DNA of 64,000 bases, from assembly GCA_034430895.1 (NCBI GenBank), contig DAOUDW010000061.1, positions 62,001 to 126,000 on the forward strand. The letters are read 5' to 3'. Source of the stretch: WVZH01 sp034430895 (GTDB lineage: Bacteria; Chloroflexota; Anaerolineae; Anaerolineales; E44-bin32). Positions 33,831-43,305 of the stretch are shown here, piece after piece. Both the position numbers and the translations under genes were made by a program. The stretch's first letter is position 1. Every line of letters starts with the position of its first letter. A model generated the notes under the pieces. It saw only the letters and a program-made list of their open reading frames with translations, did no database searches and had not been told where the DNA came from.

Positions 33831-35984
33831 ATGTCCATCGGTAATAGTTCACATATACCCAGATCGAGATTTCGACTTTCCTACGCCATTGTCCTGACAA
33901 CATTCGCATTCTTTTTCGTGCGTTTATTTATACTGCAAATTGTCGAAGGAGAAACCTATCGGGCGCAGGCGGACGATAATCGCTTCGAAACGGTCAACTC
34001 CCCTGCTGCGAGAGGGATAATTTACGATCGCAACGGTTTCCAATTGGTGCGTAATATCCCATCCTTCAATGTGATCATCACACCCGCACTTCTACCGGAT
34101 AGTAATGCGGAAACTGAAGCCATTTATCAACGCTTATCCGAAATCACCGGGGTACCCATCGACCAGGAAGGTCCGCCAGCAGCACGCTGCGTTCCTGGTC
34201 GTGGGATAAGGCAACTCGTTGCGGAAGGTCGAACAAATCGTCCATTCGATCCATGGCCTATCGCCTGTGACATCGACGAAACAGCGGCGCGGCTTTTACG
34301 CGAAGAATCCATCGATTTTCCCGGAGTTGACATCGAGATTACACCCGTGCGAGAATACACCACCGGTGAACTAACCTCAGCTTTGATTGGATACCTGGGC
34401 CCGATCCCAGCGATCTTTGAACCCTATTACACCGAAAATGGATTTATCGCCGGACGAGATAAGATCGGCTATGCCGGCATTGAATTTGGTTTTGGATCCG
34501 TTATCGAGGAAGGCGAATTTAAAAATATTTACATCGGCATGTATCAAGAAATCTTAGCCGGCGAAAATGGCGTCAAACAAGTGGAAATCGATGTCGCCGG
34601 TCGCCAACTCCGCGAGATCGGAGAAGTCACACAACCCGTCCCGGGAAACAGCTTGCGACTTACGATCGACACACGCCTGCAAGCTTCCGCGGACGCAGCC
34701 CTCAGAAATCGGATGGAGTTTATCAATCGCTACGCAGGCGAAGAGCGCACACCCATCGGCGTCGTCATCGCTATGGATCCTCAGACGGGTGAGATTCTCT
34801 CCATGGTCTCCCTCCCCACATACGAGAACAACCGCTTCGCCCGTTACATCCCAGAAGACTACTACTTTCAACTCGTCCGAAACGATCGAGGCAAACCGCT
34901 CGTAAACCACGCCATCGCTGATGTTTTCCCTCCAGGATCGACTTTCAAGATGGTAACCGCCGTCGGCGCGCTGAATGAAGGAGTCATTACCCCCGAACAA
35001 CAACTGAATGACCCGGGAAAGATCACCATCACCAACCGGTATTTTCCCAACGATCCCGGCAAGGCCAAGGATTTTATTTGTTGGAAGAAGGATGGCCACG
35101 GTCTCGTCGATTTCGTCCATGGGATTGCCTACTCCTGCAATGTCTACTTTTACAAAATCGGCGGCGGATTTCCGGGCGAGATTGAGGAAGGGCTTGGCGT
35201 AGCAGGTATCAATCGTTACGCCCCTGCGCTGGGCTACGGTGCGCCACTGGGCATCGATCTACCCGGAGAAGCCAGCGGGTTGATTCCCAACGAAGATTGG
35301 AAACGCATTAATCTCGGCGAAGGTTGGTCAACCGGCGACACGTATAACACCGTCGTTGGCCAGGGCTTTGTCGCGGCCACTCCCCTGCAAGTGCTCACAT
35401 CGATCGTCACCATCGCCAATGGCGGTAAAGTCATGTGGCCGCACGTGGTACAAGAGACTCTCGACGGTGAAGGCAATGTTGTCACTAGCTACGAGCCTTG
35501 TGTGCTCTGGGATATCGCCGATGACGTCATCACGCCGCTGGACGAAATCGGCGCCAACTGCCCCACACTTCCCGAGGAACTGCGTCAGTTCATCATCAGT
35601 GAACGTCGTGATTTAGGGATGATTTCCCCGGACATCATCGTCGACCCGGATGTGCTTGAACTGGCACAGCAAGGCATGCGAATGGTAGTCACAGAAGGCA
35701 CTGCGGAAGGGTATGCCAATCTCGAAAATATCTCCTCCGCCGGTAAAACCGGCACGGGAGAATTTTGTGACAAAGTGGCCTATAACATGGGCCTATGTAA
35801 ACCAGGTGCCTGGCCAACCCATTCCTGGTACGCCGCGTACGCCCCCTTTGAAAATCCCGAGATCGCTGTGGTTGCATTCGTCTACAACGGCGGCGAAGGC
35901 GCCATCACCGCAGGCCCGATCGTCAAACAAATAATGGATGCTTATTTCTCCCTCAAGGCGATCGACGTCGCCCTCGTCGAATAG
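33831..35984 (+). CDS. mrdA: Penicillin-binding protein 2 (elongation transpeptidase)
   Basis: This 717-aa class B PBP cross-links peptidoglycan. It has one N-terminal membrane helix (about 18-36), a dimerisation domain with AARGIIYDRNG, and the transpeptidase with its three motifs: SxxK in PPGSTFKMVTAV, SxN in YSCNVYFYKIG, and KTG in SSAGKTGTGEF. An insertion with two Cys (C118, C143) lies in the pedestal region, and another Cys (FICWKKDGHG) is near the active site. It sits with mreBCD and rodA, its glycosyltransferase partner. Confidence 0.96.
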   Translation: MSIGNSSHIPRSRFRLSYAIVLTTFAFFFVRLFILQIVEGETYRAQADDNRFETVNSPAARGIIYDRNGFQLVRNIPSFNVIITPALLPDSNAETEAIYQRLSEITGVPIDQEGPPAARCVPGRGIRQLVAEGRTNRPFDPWPIACDIDETAARLLREESIDFPGVDIEITPVREYTTGELTSALIGYLGPIPAIFEPYYTENGFIAGRDKIGYAGIEFGFGSVIEEGEFKNIYIGMYQEILAGENGVKQVEIDVAGRQLREIGEVTQPVPGNSLRLTIDTRLQASADAALRNRMEFINRYAGEERTPIGVVIAMDPQTGEILSMVSLPTYENNRFARYIPEDYYFQLVRNDRGKPLVNHAIADVFPPGSTFKMVTAVGALNEGVITPEQQLNDPGKITITNRYFPNDPGKAKDFICWKKDGHGLVDFVHGIAYSCNVYFYKIGGGFPGEIEEGLGVAGINRYAPALGYGAPLGIDLPGEASGLIPNEDWKRINLGEGWSTGDTYNTVVGQGFVAATPLQVLTSIVTIANGGKVMWPHVVQETLDGEGNVVTSYEPCVLWDIADDVITPLDEIGANCPTLPEELRQFIISERRDLGMISPDIIVDPDVLELAQQGMRMVVTEGTAEGYANLENISSAGKTGTGEFCDKVAYNMGLCKPGAWPTHSWYAAYAPFENPEIAVVAFVYNGGEGAITAGPIVKQIMDAYFSLKAIDVALVE

Positions 35985-36053
35985 CGCACTTTAAAATGTA
36001 TCGACCAGATTTCCAGCTCCAAGACACCGCTTGTCGCATTAGTTGGGATCGCG

Positions 36054-36062
36054 TGCTATAAT
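36054..36062 (+). promoter_or_regulatory. Extended -10 promoter of minCDE-rodA
   Basis: TGCTATAAT on the plus strand, 17 bases before the minC ATG; a weak TTGTCG is 20 bases further up. The 5' leader would be about 10 bases with no Shine-Dalgarno sequence. Confidence 0.6.
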
Positions 36063-36079
36063 CGCCAATCGAATTGGCT

Positions 36080-36754
36080 ATGAACACACCGCTTGCGATT
36101 AAAGGCATCCGTGATGGTCTCCTGATCACCGTTCCTGCGGGCGATTGGACAGAAGTGCTGCCCAATCTACTCGAGACCATTCGGCAACAAGAGGATTTTT
36201 TTCGCGGCGCTCGTCTGGCCTTTCAAATTGAAGACCGAGAGTTAAGTGCGGCAGAACTGGGTCATCTTCGCGACATGCTTGCGGAGGAAGAGATCACCCT
36301 CTGGGCGATACTGACGACATCAGAAACAACCAAAATCGCTGCTGCCGATCTTGGGTTGGCGCAAGAATTATCCGGAAAATCGTGCGCTGAGGATGAGGAA
36401 GGACTTCCACTTGAATCACGACTTCAAGGTGAGGAAGCGGTTCTCGTCGAACGGACCTTGCGTTCCGGGCACAATATCCGCTATGCTGGCCACGTCATCA
36501 TTCTGGGTGACGTGAATCCCGGTGCGGAGATCATCTCTGGGGGACATGTGATCGTGTGGGGACGATTGCGTGGAACGGTTCATGCCGGTGCCGGCGGAGA
36601 TGAAAGTGCGACAGTTTGCGCACTCGATCTTTCGCCAACACAACTGCGCATCGCCGGGCAGATCGCCGTATCCCCCAGTCGTCGTTCAAAAACCATGCCG
36701 GAAATCGCTTGTATCCGAGATGGACAGTTGGTAGCCGAACCCTGGCAAGCGTGA
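36080..36754 (+). CDS. minC: Septum site-determining protein MinC
   Basis: This 224-aa division inhibitor has an N-terminal domain (1-110) and a C-terminal beta-helix (about 120-220) with the typical GHVIILGDVNPGAEIISGGHVIVWGRLRG pattern of positions. It blocks FtsZ assembly away from mid-cell when recruited by MinD. I chose the ATG at 36080; a TTG two codons earlier is possible. An extended -10 promoter is nearby, so minCDE can be expressed apart from mreBCD. Confidence 0.94.
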   Translation: MNTPLAIKGIRDGLLITVPAGDWTEVLPNLLETIRQQEDFFRGARLAFQIEDRELSAAELGHLRDMLAEEEITLWAILTTSETTKIAAADLGLAQELSGKSCAEDEEGLPLESRLQGEEAVLVERTLRSGHNIRYAGHVIILGDVNPGAEIISGGHVIVWGRLRGTVHAGAGGDESATVCALDLSPTQLRIAGQIAVSPSRRSKTMPEIACIRDGQLVAEPWQA

Positions 36755-36790
36755 TCATCGATTTCAGCAACATGAATACGGAGTTGGTGT

Positions 36791-37597
36791 ATGAGCGGTA
36801 AGATAGCAACGATTACGTCCGGAAAAGGCGGAGTTGGAAAAACAACGGCCACCGCGAACATCGGCGCCGCTTTAGCCGATCTCGGATTTAGCGTGGTTTG
36901 TATCGACGCTGATATTGGATTGCGAAATCTGGATGTCGTTATGGGCCTCGAGAATCGCATCGTCTACGACCTTGTTGACGTCATTGAAGGACGCTGTAAA
37001 CTCCGCCAGGCAATGATACGAGACAAACGGCTTGAGGAGTTCTACCTCATCCCTGCAGCACAAACCCGAGATAAAACAGCCGTCTCTCCGCAAGATATGA
37101 TCCGCCTGACAGATGAATTGCGTGCGGATTTTGATTGGATTCTTATCGATTCACCAGCCGGCATCGAGCGTGGTTTTCGAAACGCTATTGCCCCGGCAGA
37201 TATTGTCGTAATCATCACAAATCCGGAGGTTTCCGCCGTCCGTGATGCGGATCGCATCATCGGTCTCGTCGAGGCGGAAGATAAGGGACCGGGGAGATTG
37301 ATCATTAATCGGGTCAAGCCCGAGATGATCAAGCGTGGTGATATGTTAGGAACGGAGGACGTACTCGACGTCTTGGCCATTGAACTGGTTGGTGTTGTGC
37401 CAGATGACGAATCGGTCATTGTGGCTGCGAACAAGGGACTGGCAGTCGTTCTCGATCCGCGCAGTAAAGCAGGTGTAGCATTCCGCAATATCGCTCGTCG
37501 TTTATCCGGTGAGAACGTGGAATTCGAGGCGCTGGATGAGCAAGATGGTTTCTTCGGCCGCTTATCTCGCCTCGTCAAATCAGGAGGCGAAGGATGA
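36791..37597 (+). CDS. minD: Septum site-determining protein MinD
   Basis: This 268-aa ParA-type ATPase binds the membrane and MinC. It has the deviant Walker A TSGKGGVGKTT near the N-terminus, DADIGLRNLD, and DSPAGIE (Walker B). The C-terminal FFGRLSRLVK is a membrane-targeting amphipathic helix. GGAG precedes the ATG, and the gene overlaps minE by 4 bases. Confidence 0.97.
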   Translation: MSGKIATITSGKGGVGKTTATANIGAALADLGFSVVCIDADIGLRNLDVVMGLENRIVYDLVDVIEGRCKLRQAMIRDKRLEEFYLIPAAQTRDKTAVSPQDMIRLTDELRADFDWILIDSPAGIERGFRNAIAPADIVVIITNPEVSAVRDADRIIGLVEAEDKGPGRLIINRVKPEMIKRGDMLGTEDVLDVLAIELVGVVPDDESVIVAANKGLAVVLDPRSKAGVAFRNIARRLSGENVEFEALDEQDGFFGRLSRLVKSGGEG

Positions 37598-37866
37598 GCC
37601 TCAAGGAATCCATTCGATTCGGACGACGTAGCAGTGCACAAACCGCAAAGGAACGTCTCAAGCTCGTACTCGTGCACGACAGGGCAGGACTCTCTCCGAA
37701 TCGCTTAGATGCACTCAAAGATGAACTGATCGATGTCATTTCCAGGCACATCGAAATCGATAGACACGCGGTACGAATTTCCCTCACCCGCGACCGAGAA
37801 CAACAACGCCTCGTCGCAGATATTCCCCTCACCCCCGCACCTTCTCGACGCGGAAGGTCACGATAA
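37594..37866 (+). CDS. minE: Cell division topological specificity factor MinE
   Basis: This 90-aa protein matches MinE length and pattern: the anti-MinCD segment AKERLKLVLVHDRAGLSPNRLDALKDEL and a C-terminal topological domain (VRISLTRDREQQRLVADIPL). It drives MinD release from the membrane. It overlaps minD by four bases and rodA follows after three. Confidence 0.93.
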   Translation: MSLKESIRFGRRSSAQTAKERLKLVLVHDRAGLSPNRLDALKDELIDVISRHIEIDRHAVRISLTRDREQQRLVADIPLTPAPSRRGRSR

Positions 37867-37869
37867 GGT

Positions 37870-38970
37870 ATGCGTCAAACCCGTATTTGGCGACATTTTG
37901 ATATTTGGCTGCTTGCCACCGTCGCGGTGTTGACAATCGCAGGTGTGGTAATGATTCGTTCTGCGATCGCGGGGAATCAGGCATTGGTCGATAGCCCATC
38001 CCGGCAGACACTTTTCGCCATCGTCGGATTCGCCGTGGTTCTCCTCACAGCCTCGATCGATTATCGTATCTGGGCCACACTTTCCCGCCCAATATATATA
38101 CTCACTGTTGGATTACTTGGAATGATCGCTGCATCGGGTGTCGCTGGCTTCGGATCCAAGCGTTGGTTTCAAGTCGGCACGAATACCGTGCAGCCTTCCG
38201 AGTTGGCAAAGATATTCATGATCCTGGTGTTGGCCAGTTACATCGCCAGAAACCAGCATAAACTCAAACAGACGGGCACGGTCGTGCGCAGCCTCGCACT
38301 CGTCGGACTTCCCGCCCTACTCGTATTCATTCAACCTGATTTAAGTACCGCTATCGTTCTGGGCGTGATTTGGGCGGCATTGATTTGGGCTGGCGGAATT
38401 CGTTACCGTCACATCGCCACAATCGTAATAATCGTCTTGCTTCTGCCGTTTCTGGCCTGGCCTTTCCTCGAACCCTACCAACAAGCACGTGTTGTCACCT
38501 TTCTATTCCCGAATCCGGATGAAAGTTACGGCGAAACGTACAATGTAAATCAAGCCATAATTACAATCGGATCCGGTGGCTGGTCGGGTAAAGGCTACGG
38601 CAACGGGACACAAGTACAACTGCGCTTCCTGAAAGTCCGCCATACAGATTTCATTTTTTCAGCCATGTCGGAAGAATTTGGTTTTATCGGTGCATCGATT
38701 TTTATATTACTCTTCATCTTCGTTATCTTTCGTTGCCTGCGAGCGGCCCGTATGGCCCGCGATATGTTTGGCGCTCTTATATGTTACGGCGTTGCGATCC
38801 TGCTCTTCTTCCAGGGTGCCTTTAACATCGGCGTGAATCTGAATATATTCCCCGTTTCCGGCCTTCCATTGCCGTTTTTAAGTTACGGTGGATCCTCTTT
38901 GTTAACCAGTCTCCTGGGCATTGGCCTCGTTCAAAGCGTGATCCTGCGTCATAAGAAAATCGAGCTTTAA
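37870..38970 (+). CDS. rodA: RodA peptidoglycan glycosyltransferase (SEDS family)
   Basis: This 366-aa SEDS protein polymerises lipid II with PBP2. It has about ten membrane segments and the family marks KRWFQVGTNTVQPSELAK, then HTDFIFSAMSEEFGF and the late PVSGLPLPFLSYGGSSLL. It is closer to RodA than FtsW because of its place in the mre-mrdA cluster. It starts three bases after minE. Confidence 0.95.
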   Translation: MRQTRIWRHFDIWLLATVAVLTIAGVVMIRSAIAGNQALVDSPSRQTLFAIVGFAVVLLTASIDYRIWATLSRPIYILTVGLLGMIAASGVAGFGSKRWFQVGTNTVQPSELAKIFMILVLASYIARNQHKLKQTGTVVRSLALVGLPALLVFIQPDLSTAIVLGVIWAALIWAGGIRYRHIATIVIIVLLLPFLAWPFLEPYQQARVVTFLFPNPDESYGETYNVNQAIITIGSGGWSGKGYGNGTQVQLRFLKVRHTDFIFSAMSEEFGFIGASIFILLFIFVIFRCLRAARMARDMFGALICYGVAILLFFQGAFNIGVNLNIFPVSGLPLPFLSYGGSSLLTSLLGIGLVQSVILRHKKIEL

Positions 38971-38995
38971 TCCTCACATTTCTTAAGGAAGGTAT

Positions 38996-40471
38996 ATGAC
39001 ATCTTCAAATCCGGTACGCGTTCGTTTTGCGCCTTCTCCGACAGGACACTTTCACCTCGGCGGTGGCCGTACGGCCCTTTACGATTACCTGCATGCCCGT
39101 CAAAACAAAGGGCAGCTCATCCTGCGCATCGAAGACACAGACCGCAAGCGATTCGACCCACAAGCGGAAGAAGAAATGATCGAGGCGTTGCATTGGATGG
39201 GAATCTCGTGGGACGAAGGCCCTGACGTCGGCGGACCGTATGCGCCTTACCGCCAATCGGAGAGGATGGAAATCTACAAATCGCACGCCGAAGAACTCAT
39301 ACGAAGCGGACATGCCTATTATTGCTTTTGTTCACCGAAACGGCTGGCAAAAGTCCGCCAGGAACAGCAGGCACGCAAGAAGCCACCTCGCTACGATCGA
39401 CTCTGTCGCCAATTAAGCCCCCAGGAAGCCGAAGCGAGAGTCCGGGCCGGCGAGTCCCACGTCGTCCGATTCAAGACACCGTTGGAAGGCACAACCACGG
39501 CCGTCGACTTGTTGCGCGGTGAAATCAGCGTCGAAAACGCCACCATCGACGACTACATCCTGCTCAAATCCAATGGCCTTCCGGTCTATCACCTGGCGGC
39601 AATGGTGGACGATCATCTCATGGGCATCACCCACGTCTTCCGTGGATCGGAGTGGCTTCCCACGTTCCCGCTGCACGCAATGATCTATGAAGCCTTCGGG
39701 TGGGATCAGCCGATGTGGGTTCACCTTTCGGTGTTTCTCAATCCCAGCGGCAAGGGGAAGATGAGCAAGCGCCAGGCGGGAGTGAAAGGCATTTACATTT
39801 CCGAATTACGAGACGAAGGATACATCCCGGAAGGTCTGGTTAACTGGATCGCCCTCATGGGCTGGTCGTACGACGACCACACCGAGTTTTTCACGATGCA
39901 GGATTTGATCGAGAAATTCAACCTGGAGAAACTCAACCCCAGCCCGGCTGCGGTGAATTACAGCAAGCTCGACCATTTCAATGGCCTCCATATCCGCGCC
40001 TTGCCCATCGAAGGACTCGCCGAACGAATTCGCCCTCTCTTTGAAGCGCAGGGGTATAGCGTCGATGAAGCGCGCCTGCAGGCAATCACCCCGCTCATCC
40101 AGGAACGCATCCGCACGCTGGACGAGGCCGTCCCAATGGCTGGATTCTTCTTTCAAGAAGACGTGCAGCCTGATGCTGATGAACTGGTCGGCAAGAAGAT
40201 GGACACTGCGCAGTCTGCAAGTGCGGCGCAGGCGGCGTATGCGTTGATTGATTCGATCGACACGTTCGAAGTCGAACCGCTGGAAGAGAAACTGCGCGCC
40301 CTGGCAGACTCGCTGGAGCTGAAAGTCGGTCAATTGTTCGGGATATTACGGGTTGCCGTTACCGGCCAACGCGTCAGCCCGCCGCTCATTGAAAGCATGG
40401 TCGTGATCGGAAAAGAGGTAGTATTGACCCGCATTCAAGCGGCAATCTCGATGCTGGAGGGCAAGCAGTAA
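38996..40471 (+). CDS. gltX: Glutamyl-tRNA synthetase
   Basis: This 491-aa class I enzyme charges tRNA-Glu and, in organisms without GlnRS, also tRNA-Gln before amidation by GatCAB. It has APSPTGHFHLGGGRTALYD at the N-terminus (HIGH region HLGG), WSYDDHTEFF, and the KMSKR form of the second motif (GKGKMSKRQAG). AAGGAAGGT precedes the ATG. The tRNA-Gln(CUG) gene directly downstream makes the mis-acylating role of interest; I cannot prove it from sequence. Confidence 0.96.
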   Translation: MTSSNPVRVRFAPSPTGHFHLGGGRTALYDYLHARQNKGQLILRIEDTDRKRFDPQAEEEMIEALHWMGISWDEGPDVGGPYAPYRQSERMEIYKSHAEELIRSGHAYYCFCSPKRLAKVRQEQQARKKPPRYDRLCRQLSPQEAEARVRAGESHVVRFKTPLEGTTTAVDLLRGEISVENATIDDYILLKSNGLPVYHLAAMVDDHLMGITHVFRGSEWLPTFPLHAMIYEAFGWDQPMWVHLSVFLNPSGKGKMSKRQAGVKGIYISELRDEGYIPEGLVNWIALMGWSYDDHTEFFTMQDLIEKFNLEKLNPSPAAVNYSKLDHFNGLHIRALPIEGLAERIRPLFEAQGYSVDEARLQAITPLIQERIRTLDEAVPMAGFFFQEDVQPDADELVGKKMDTAQSASAAQAAYALIDSIDTFEVEPLEEKLRALADSLELKVGQLFGILRVAVTGQRVSPPLIESMVVIGKEVVLTRIQAAISMLEGKQ

Positions 40472-40544
40472 TTCCCCACTACCGATCATCAAACCCAATT
40501 GAGTAGACCAGCGAAATCGCCTATGGTAAAATGCTTACCGTCCT

Positions 40545-40615
40545 TGGCGGGTCGTCTAGTGGCAGGACAGCGGACTCTGACTCCGTCAACGGTGGTTCGA
40601 ATCCACCCCCGCCAT
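40545..40615 (+). tRNA. tRNA-Gln (CTG anticodon)
   Basis: The cloverleaf folds: acceptor TGGCGGG/CCCGCCA, D arm GTCT/GGAC, anticodon stem GCGGA/TCCGT with loop CTCTGAC (anticodon CTG at 40577-40579), and T arm GGTGG-TTCGAAT-CCACC. Position 73 would be T, and no CCA is encoded. U1-A72 is typical of tRNA-Gln. Confidence 0.93.
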
Positions 40616-40645
40616 CTCATCGACGTTCGATTGTTTTATTACGCG

Positions 40646-40690
40646 TAATCTGACTCTGTCAGCCGAGTTTCGAAACCTCGACCCCCAGCC
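40646..40690 (+). pseudogene. Decayed 3' half of a second tRNA-Gln
   Basis: TAATCTGACTCTGTCAGCC and the following TTTCGAAACCTCGACCCCCAGCC align with the anticodon arm, T arm and acceptor strand of the tRNA-Gln 70 bases upstream with scattered substitutions. The 5' half is not found. It looks like the remnant of a tandem duplication. Confidence 0.6.
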
Positions 40691-40693
40691 TGA

Positions 40694-40740
40694 AAACGCC
40701 CGCACCTGAGGGATGCACCCCAGACAGCGGGCGTTTATCG
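40694..40740 (+). terminator. Terminator after tRNA-Gln
   Basis: AAACGCCCGC and GCGGGCGTTT form a 10-bp stem with a 23-base loop, followed by a short T-rich stretch. Confidence 0.65.
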
Positions 40741-40856
40741 TTGCTGCAAAGTCAATCTATTAATGGCTATGCGAATATTTCCCGGCCATCAATCATCTTT
40801 ACAGCCAAGCCGCATCCTTCTCGTTTCAACCATCAGCGAAGGGATATGCAAGTCGT

Positions 40857-40865
40857 TGGTATAAT
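40857..40865 (+). promoter_or_regulatory. Extended -10 promoter of ftsY, predicted leaderless start
   Basis: TGGTATAAT ends six bases before the ftsY ATG (40872), so transcription would start at the A of the start codon. There is no Shine-Dalgarno sequence. The stretch 40741-40856 shows nothing else. Confidence 0.65.
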
Positions 40866-40871
40866 GACCGG

Positions 40872-41786
40872 ATGGAAGAGACAAAGTCCTGGCGCCAGAC
40901 CCTGCAGAAGACCCGTCAGACCGCCCTCGGCCGTCTGGCGACGTTATTCGGGACAAGCGAGTTAACCCCGGAATTCTGGGAGCAATTGGAAGAGGTTCTC
41001 CTGCGCGCGGATGTGGGCATCGAGACGACCACCGATATCCTCAAAGACTTAAAACGTTCGAGTCACGAAGACGGTTTGATCCAAGGAACCCAGGTCGAAA
41101 CACGACTTCGATCGGTACTCCAATCCCAACTCAAACCGCCTCCGCCGGAAGAACTCGCGGGAAAACCTCACGTGATACTGCTCGTGGGCGTAAATGGGTC
41201 CGGCAAAACAACGACCGCAGCGAAAATCGCACAGCGATGGCTGCAGCGCCAGCATTCCGTCCTGTTTGCCGCGGCAGACACCTACCGGGCAGCAGCCAGC
41301 GAACAATTACAAATGTGGGCTCAACGTTTGAACGTCGACGTCATTTGCGGGCAACCGGGAAGTGATCCTGGCGCCGTCGTTTTCGACGCCTGTACAGCGG
41401 CAACGTCCAGAAGCATCGATGTCGTACTTGTCGACACCTCAGGCAGGATGCACACGCAGCACAATCTCATGCAGGAACTCGGGAAAATACGGCGTGTTAC
41501 CGGGAAAGTCGTTGCAGAAGCGCCGCATGAAACGTTTCTCGTGCTCGACGCCACGACAGGCCAGAATGGATTATCCCAGGCCACAGCCTTCTCCGACGTG
41601 ACTGCTTTGTCTGCCGTCGTTTTGGCAAAACTGGACAATTCTGCAAAAGGCGGAGTCGCTTTTGCGGTTGCAAGAAAGCTGGAATTGCCGATCCAATACG
41701 TCGGGACCGGTGAGTCGCCATCCGCACTGCAGCGCTTCGATGCAGCGGCGTTTGTCGACAGTATCCTGCCGGAAATGACTCAGTAA
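40872..41786 (+). CDS. ftsY: Signal recognition particle receptor FtsY
   Basis: This 304-aa SRP GTPase has the NG domains and little acidic A domain. G motifs are visible: VGVNGSGKTTTAAKIA (G1), DTYRAAASEQL (G2), DTSGRMH (G3, usually DTAGR) and AKLDNSAKGG (G4, usually TKLDGTAKGG). It docks ribosome-SRP complexes at the membrane. The start is predicted leaderless. Confidence 0.95.
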   Translation: MEETKSWRQTLQKTRQTALGRLATLFGTSELTPEFWEQLEEVLLRADVGIETTTDILKDLKRSSHEDGLIQGTQVETRLRSVLQSQLKPPPPEELAGKPHVILLVGVNGSGKTTTAAKIAQRWLQRQHSVLFAAADTYRAAASEQLQMWAQRLNVDVICGQPGSDPGAVVFDACTAATSRSIDVVLVDTSGRMHTQHNLMQELGKIRRVTGKVVAEAPHETFLVLDATTGQNGLSQATAFSDVTALSAVVLAKLDNSAKGGVAFAVARKLELPIQYVGTGESPSALQRFDAAAFVDSILPEMTQ

Positions 41787-41866
41787 GAACCACATCCTGG
41801 CACAATCACATTCTCTACTCGGCCGTGGATGGACGTGGCATAATGGTAGCAAAGGAAAATCTATCG

Positions 41867-42959
41867 ATGGATGATTTGAAAACAGAACTTGAAGAAATCG
41901 AACAACGAATTCAAGAACTCATGGTGCGTCTTTGACTTCGCCACACGCGAAGAAGAACTCACGAAACTCGAACGGGCGGCGGAAGACCCGTCACTCTGGG
42001 ACAACCAGGAATACGCACAGAAATTAATGAAACGAACCGCGCATCTTCGCGACGTGGTGGAGGCTTGGCACACGTTCCTCCAGCGCACCGAGGATGCAAT
42101 CGAACTGGCCTCCCTCGATGACGAGGAACTGCGCGCCGACATCGAAAAAGAACGTGATGAACTGCTGCACGAACTCGAACGCAAGGAAACGCAGGCTCAA
42201 TTGTCGGGACCCTACGACCGAGACAGCGCCATTCTCGCCATTCACGCTGGAGCCGGTGGAACGGATTCGCAAGACTGGGCGCAGATGCTCCTGCGTATGT
42301 ATCTGCGCTGGGCGGAAAATCACAAATACGAGGTCGACATTGTCGATCAAAGCGATGGCGAGGAAGCGGGAATTAAAAGCGCCACACTAACCATCGATGG
42401 CGAATATGCCTATGGCTACCTGCGTTCCGAAAAAGGCGTCCATCGCCTGGTGCGCATCTCGCCCTTTGATTCGTCCCATCGAAGGCATACATCATTCGCC
42501 CTGGTTGAAGTCCTCCCGCAGGTCGAAGCCGAGGATGAGATCCTAATCGATTCCAACGACTTGCGCATCGACACATACCGCTCTGCCGGCGCAGGCGGCC
42601 AGAATGTGCAGAAAAATGAGACCGCCATTCGCATTACCCACCTCCCCACCGGCCTCGTAGTAACCTGCCAGAACGAACGCTCGCAAGTGCAGAACAAGGA
42701 AAACGCGATGCGCGTCTTGCGTGCCAGGCTGATGGATATCAAGCAGCGGCAGCAAGAAGAAGAATTGGCCGAGATCCGTGGAGATTACATCAAAGCTGAA
42801 TGGGGAAGCCAGATTCGCTCGTATGTATTGCACCCATATCAGATGGTCAAAGACCATCGCACCGAGCATGAAGTCGCAAATCCATCTGCAGTTCTCGATG
42901 GAGACCTTGATGGATTTATAGACACATATTTGAAAGCATCCATCGGACAATCTACATGA
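41867..42959 (+). CDS. prfB: Peptide chain release factor 2 with programmed +1 frameshift
   Basis: The frame starting ATG at 41867 encodes MDDLKTELEEIEQRIQELMV, then reaches CTT TGA C (41930-41936), the RF2 frameshift site. A +1 shift at CTT continues with DFATREEEL to the stop at 42959. The peptidyl release motif GGQ is in GAGGQNVQKNE, and the SPF motif appears as SPFDSSHRR. RF2 ends translation at UGA and UAA. The internal Shine-Dalgarno that stimulates the shift in E. coli (AGGGGG) is weak here (CATGGTGCGT). AAAGGA precedes the ATG. Confidence 0.96.
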
Positions 42960-42967
42960 CACACACC

Positions 42968-42996
42968 TTGTCGGTCGGATAGCCATCTGCTATAAT
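42968..42996 (+). promoter_or_regulatory. Sigma70 promoter of secG
   Basis: TTGTCG (42968-42973), a 17-base spacer and TATAAT (42991-42996), with TGC just before (extended -10). Confidence 0.75.
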
Positions 42997-43028
42997 CCGG
43001 CCGCTGATTTCCCAAGGAGGTATCGCGC

Positions 43029-43262
43029 GTGGAGAATTTACTCAATCTCGCAATGGTCATCGTATCCATCGCTTTGATCATTCTTATCATTCTCCAAAGC
43101 CGAGGCGCAGGTCTCGGCGGTCTGGGCGGTGGAGGCGACATGGGAGGGGGGTCCAGCTTCTACGCTCGTCGAGGCGTTGAACGCTTACTGTTCAATATCA
43201 CTATCGGCATGAGCGTCGTTTTCTTCGTACTCGCAATCCTTAACGTTATCTTGGTGGGCTGA
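43029..43262 (+). CDS. secG: Preprotein translocase subunit SecG
   Basis: This 77-aa protein has two membrane helices (about 5-23 and 55-75) separated by a Gly-rich loop (GAGLGGLGGGGDMGGGSS), the SecG pattern. It is the small accessory subunit of SecYEG. A GTG start at 43029 has AAGGAGGT eight to nine bases upstream. Confidence 0.92.
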   Translation: MENLLNLAMVIVSIALIILIILQSRGAGLGGLGGGGDMGGGSSFYARRGVERLLFNITIGMSVVFFVLAILNVILVG

Positions 43263-43305
43263 CATCTCCACCTAACCCGGTAAACGAACAAGGCCTAAAT
43301 CAAAC

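Noticed and set aside
41889..41933. A start for prfB at 41889 in the main frame
   Set aside because: The in-frame upstream stretch with a good Shine-Dalgarno and the CTT TGA C site show that RF2 starts at 41867 with a programmed shift.
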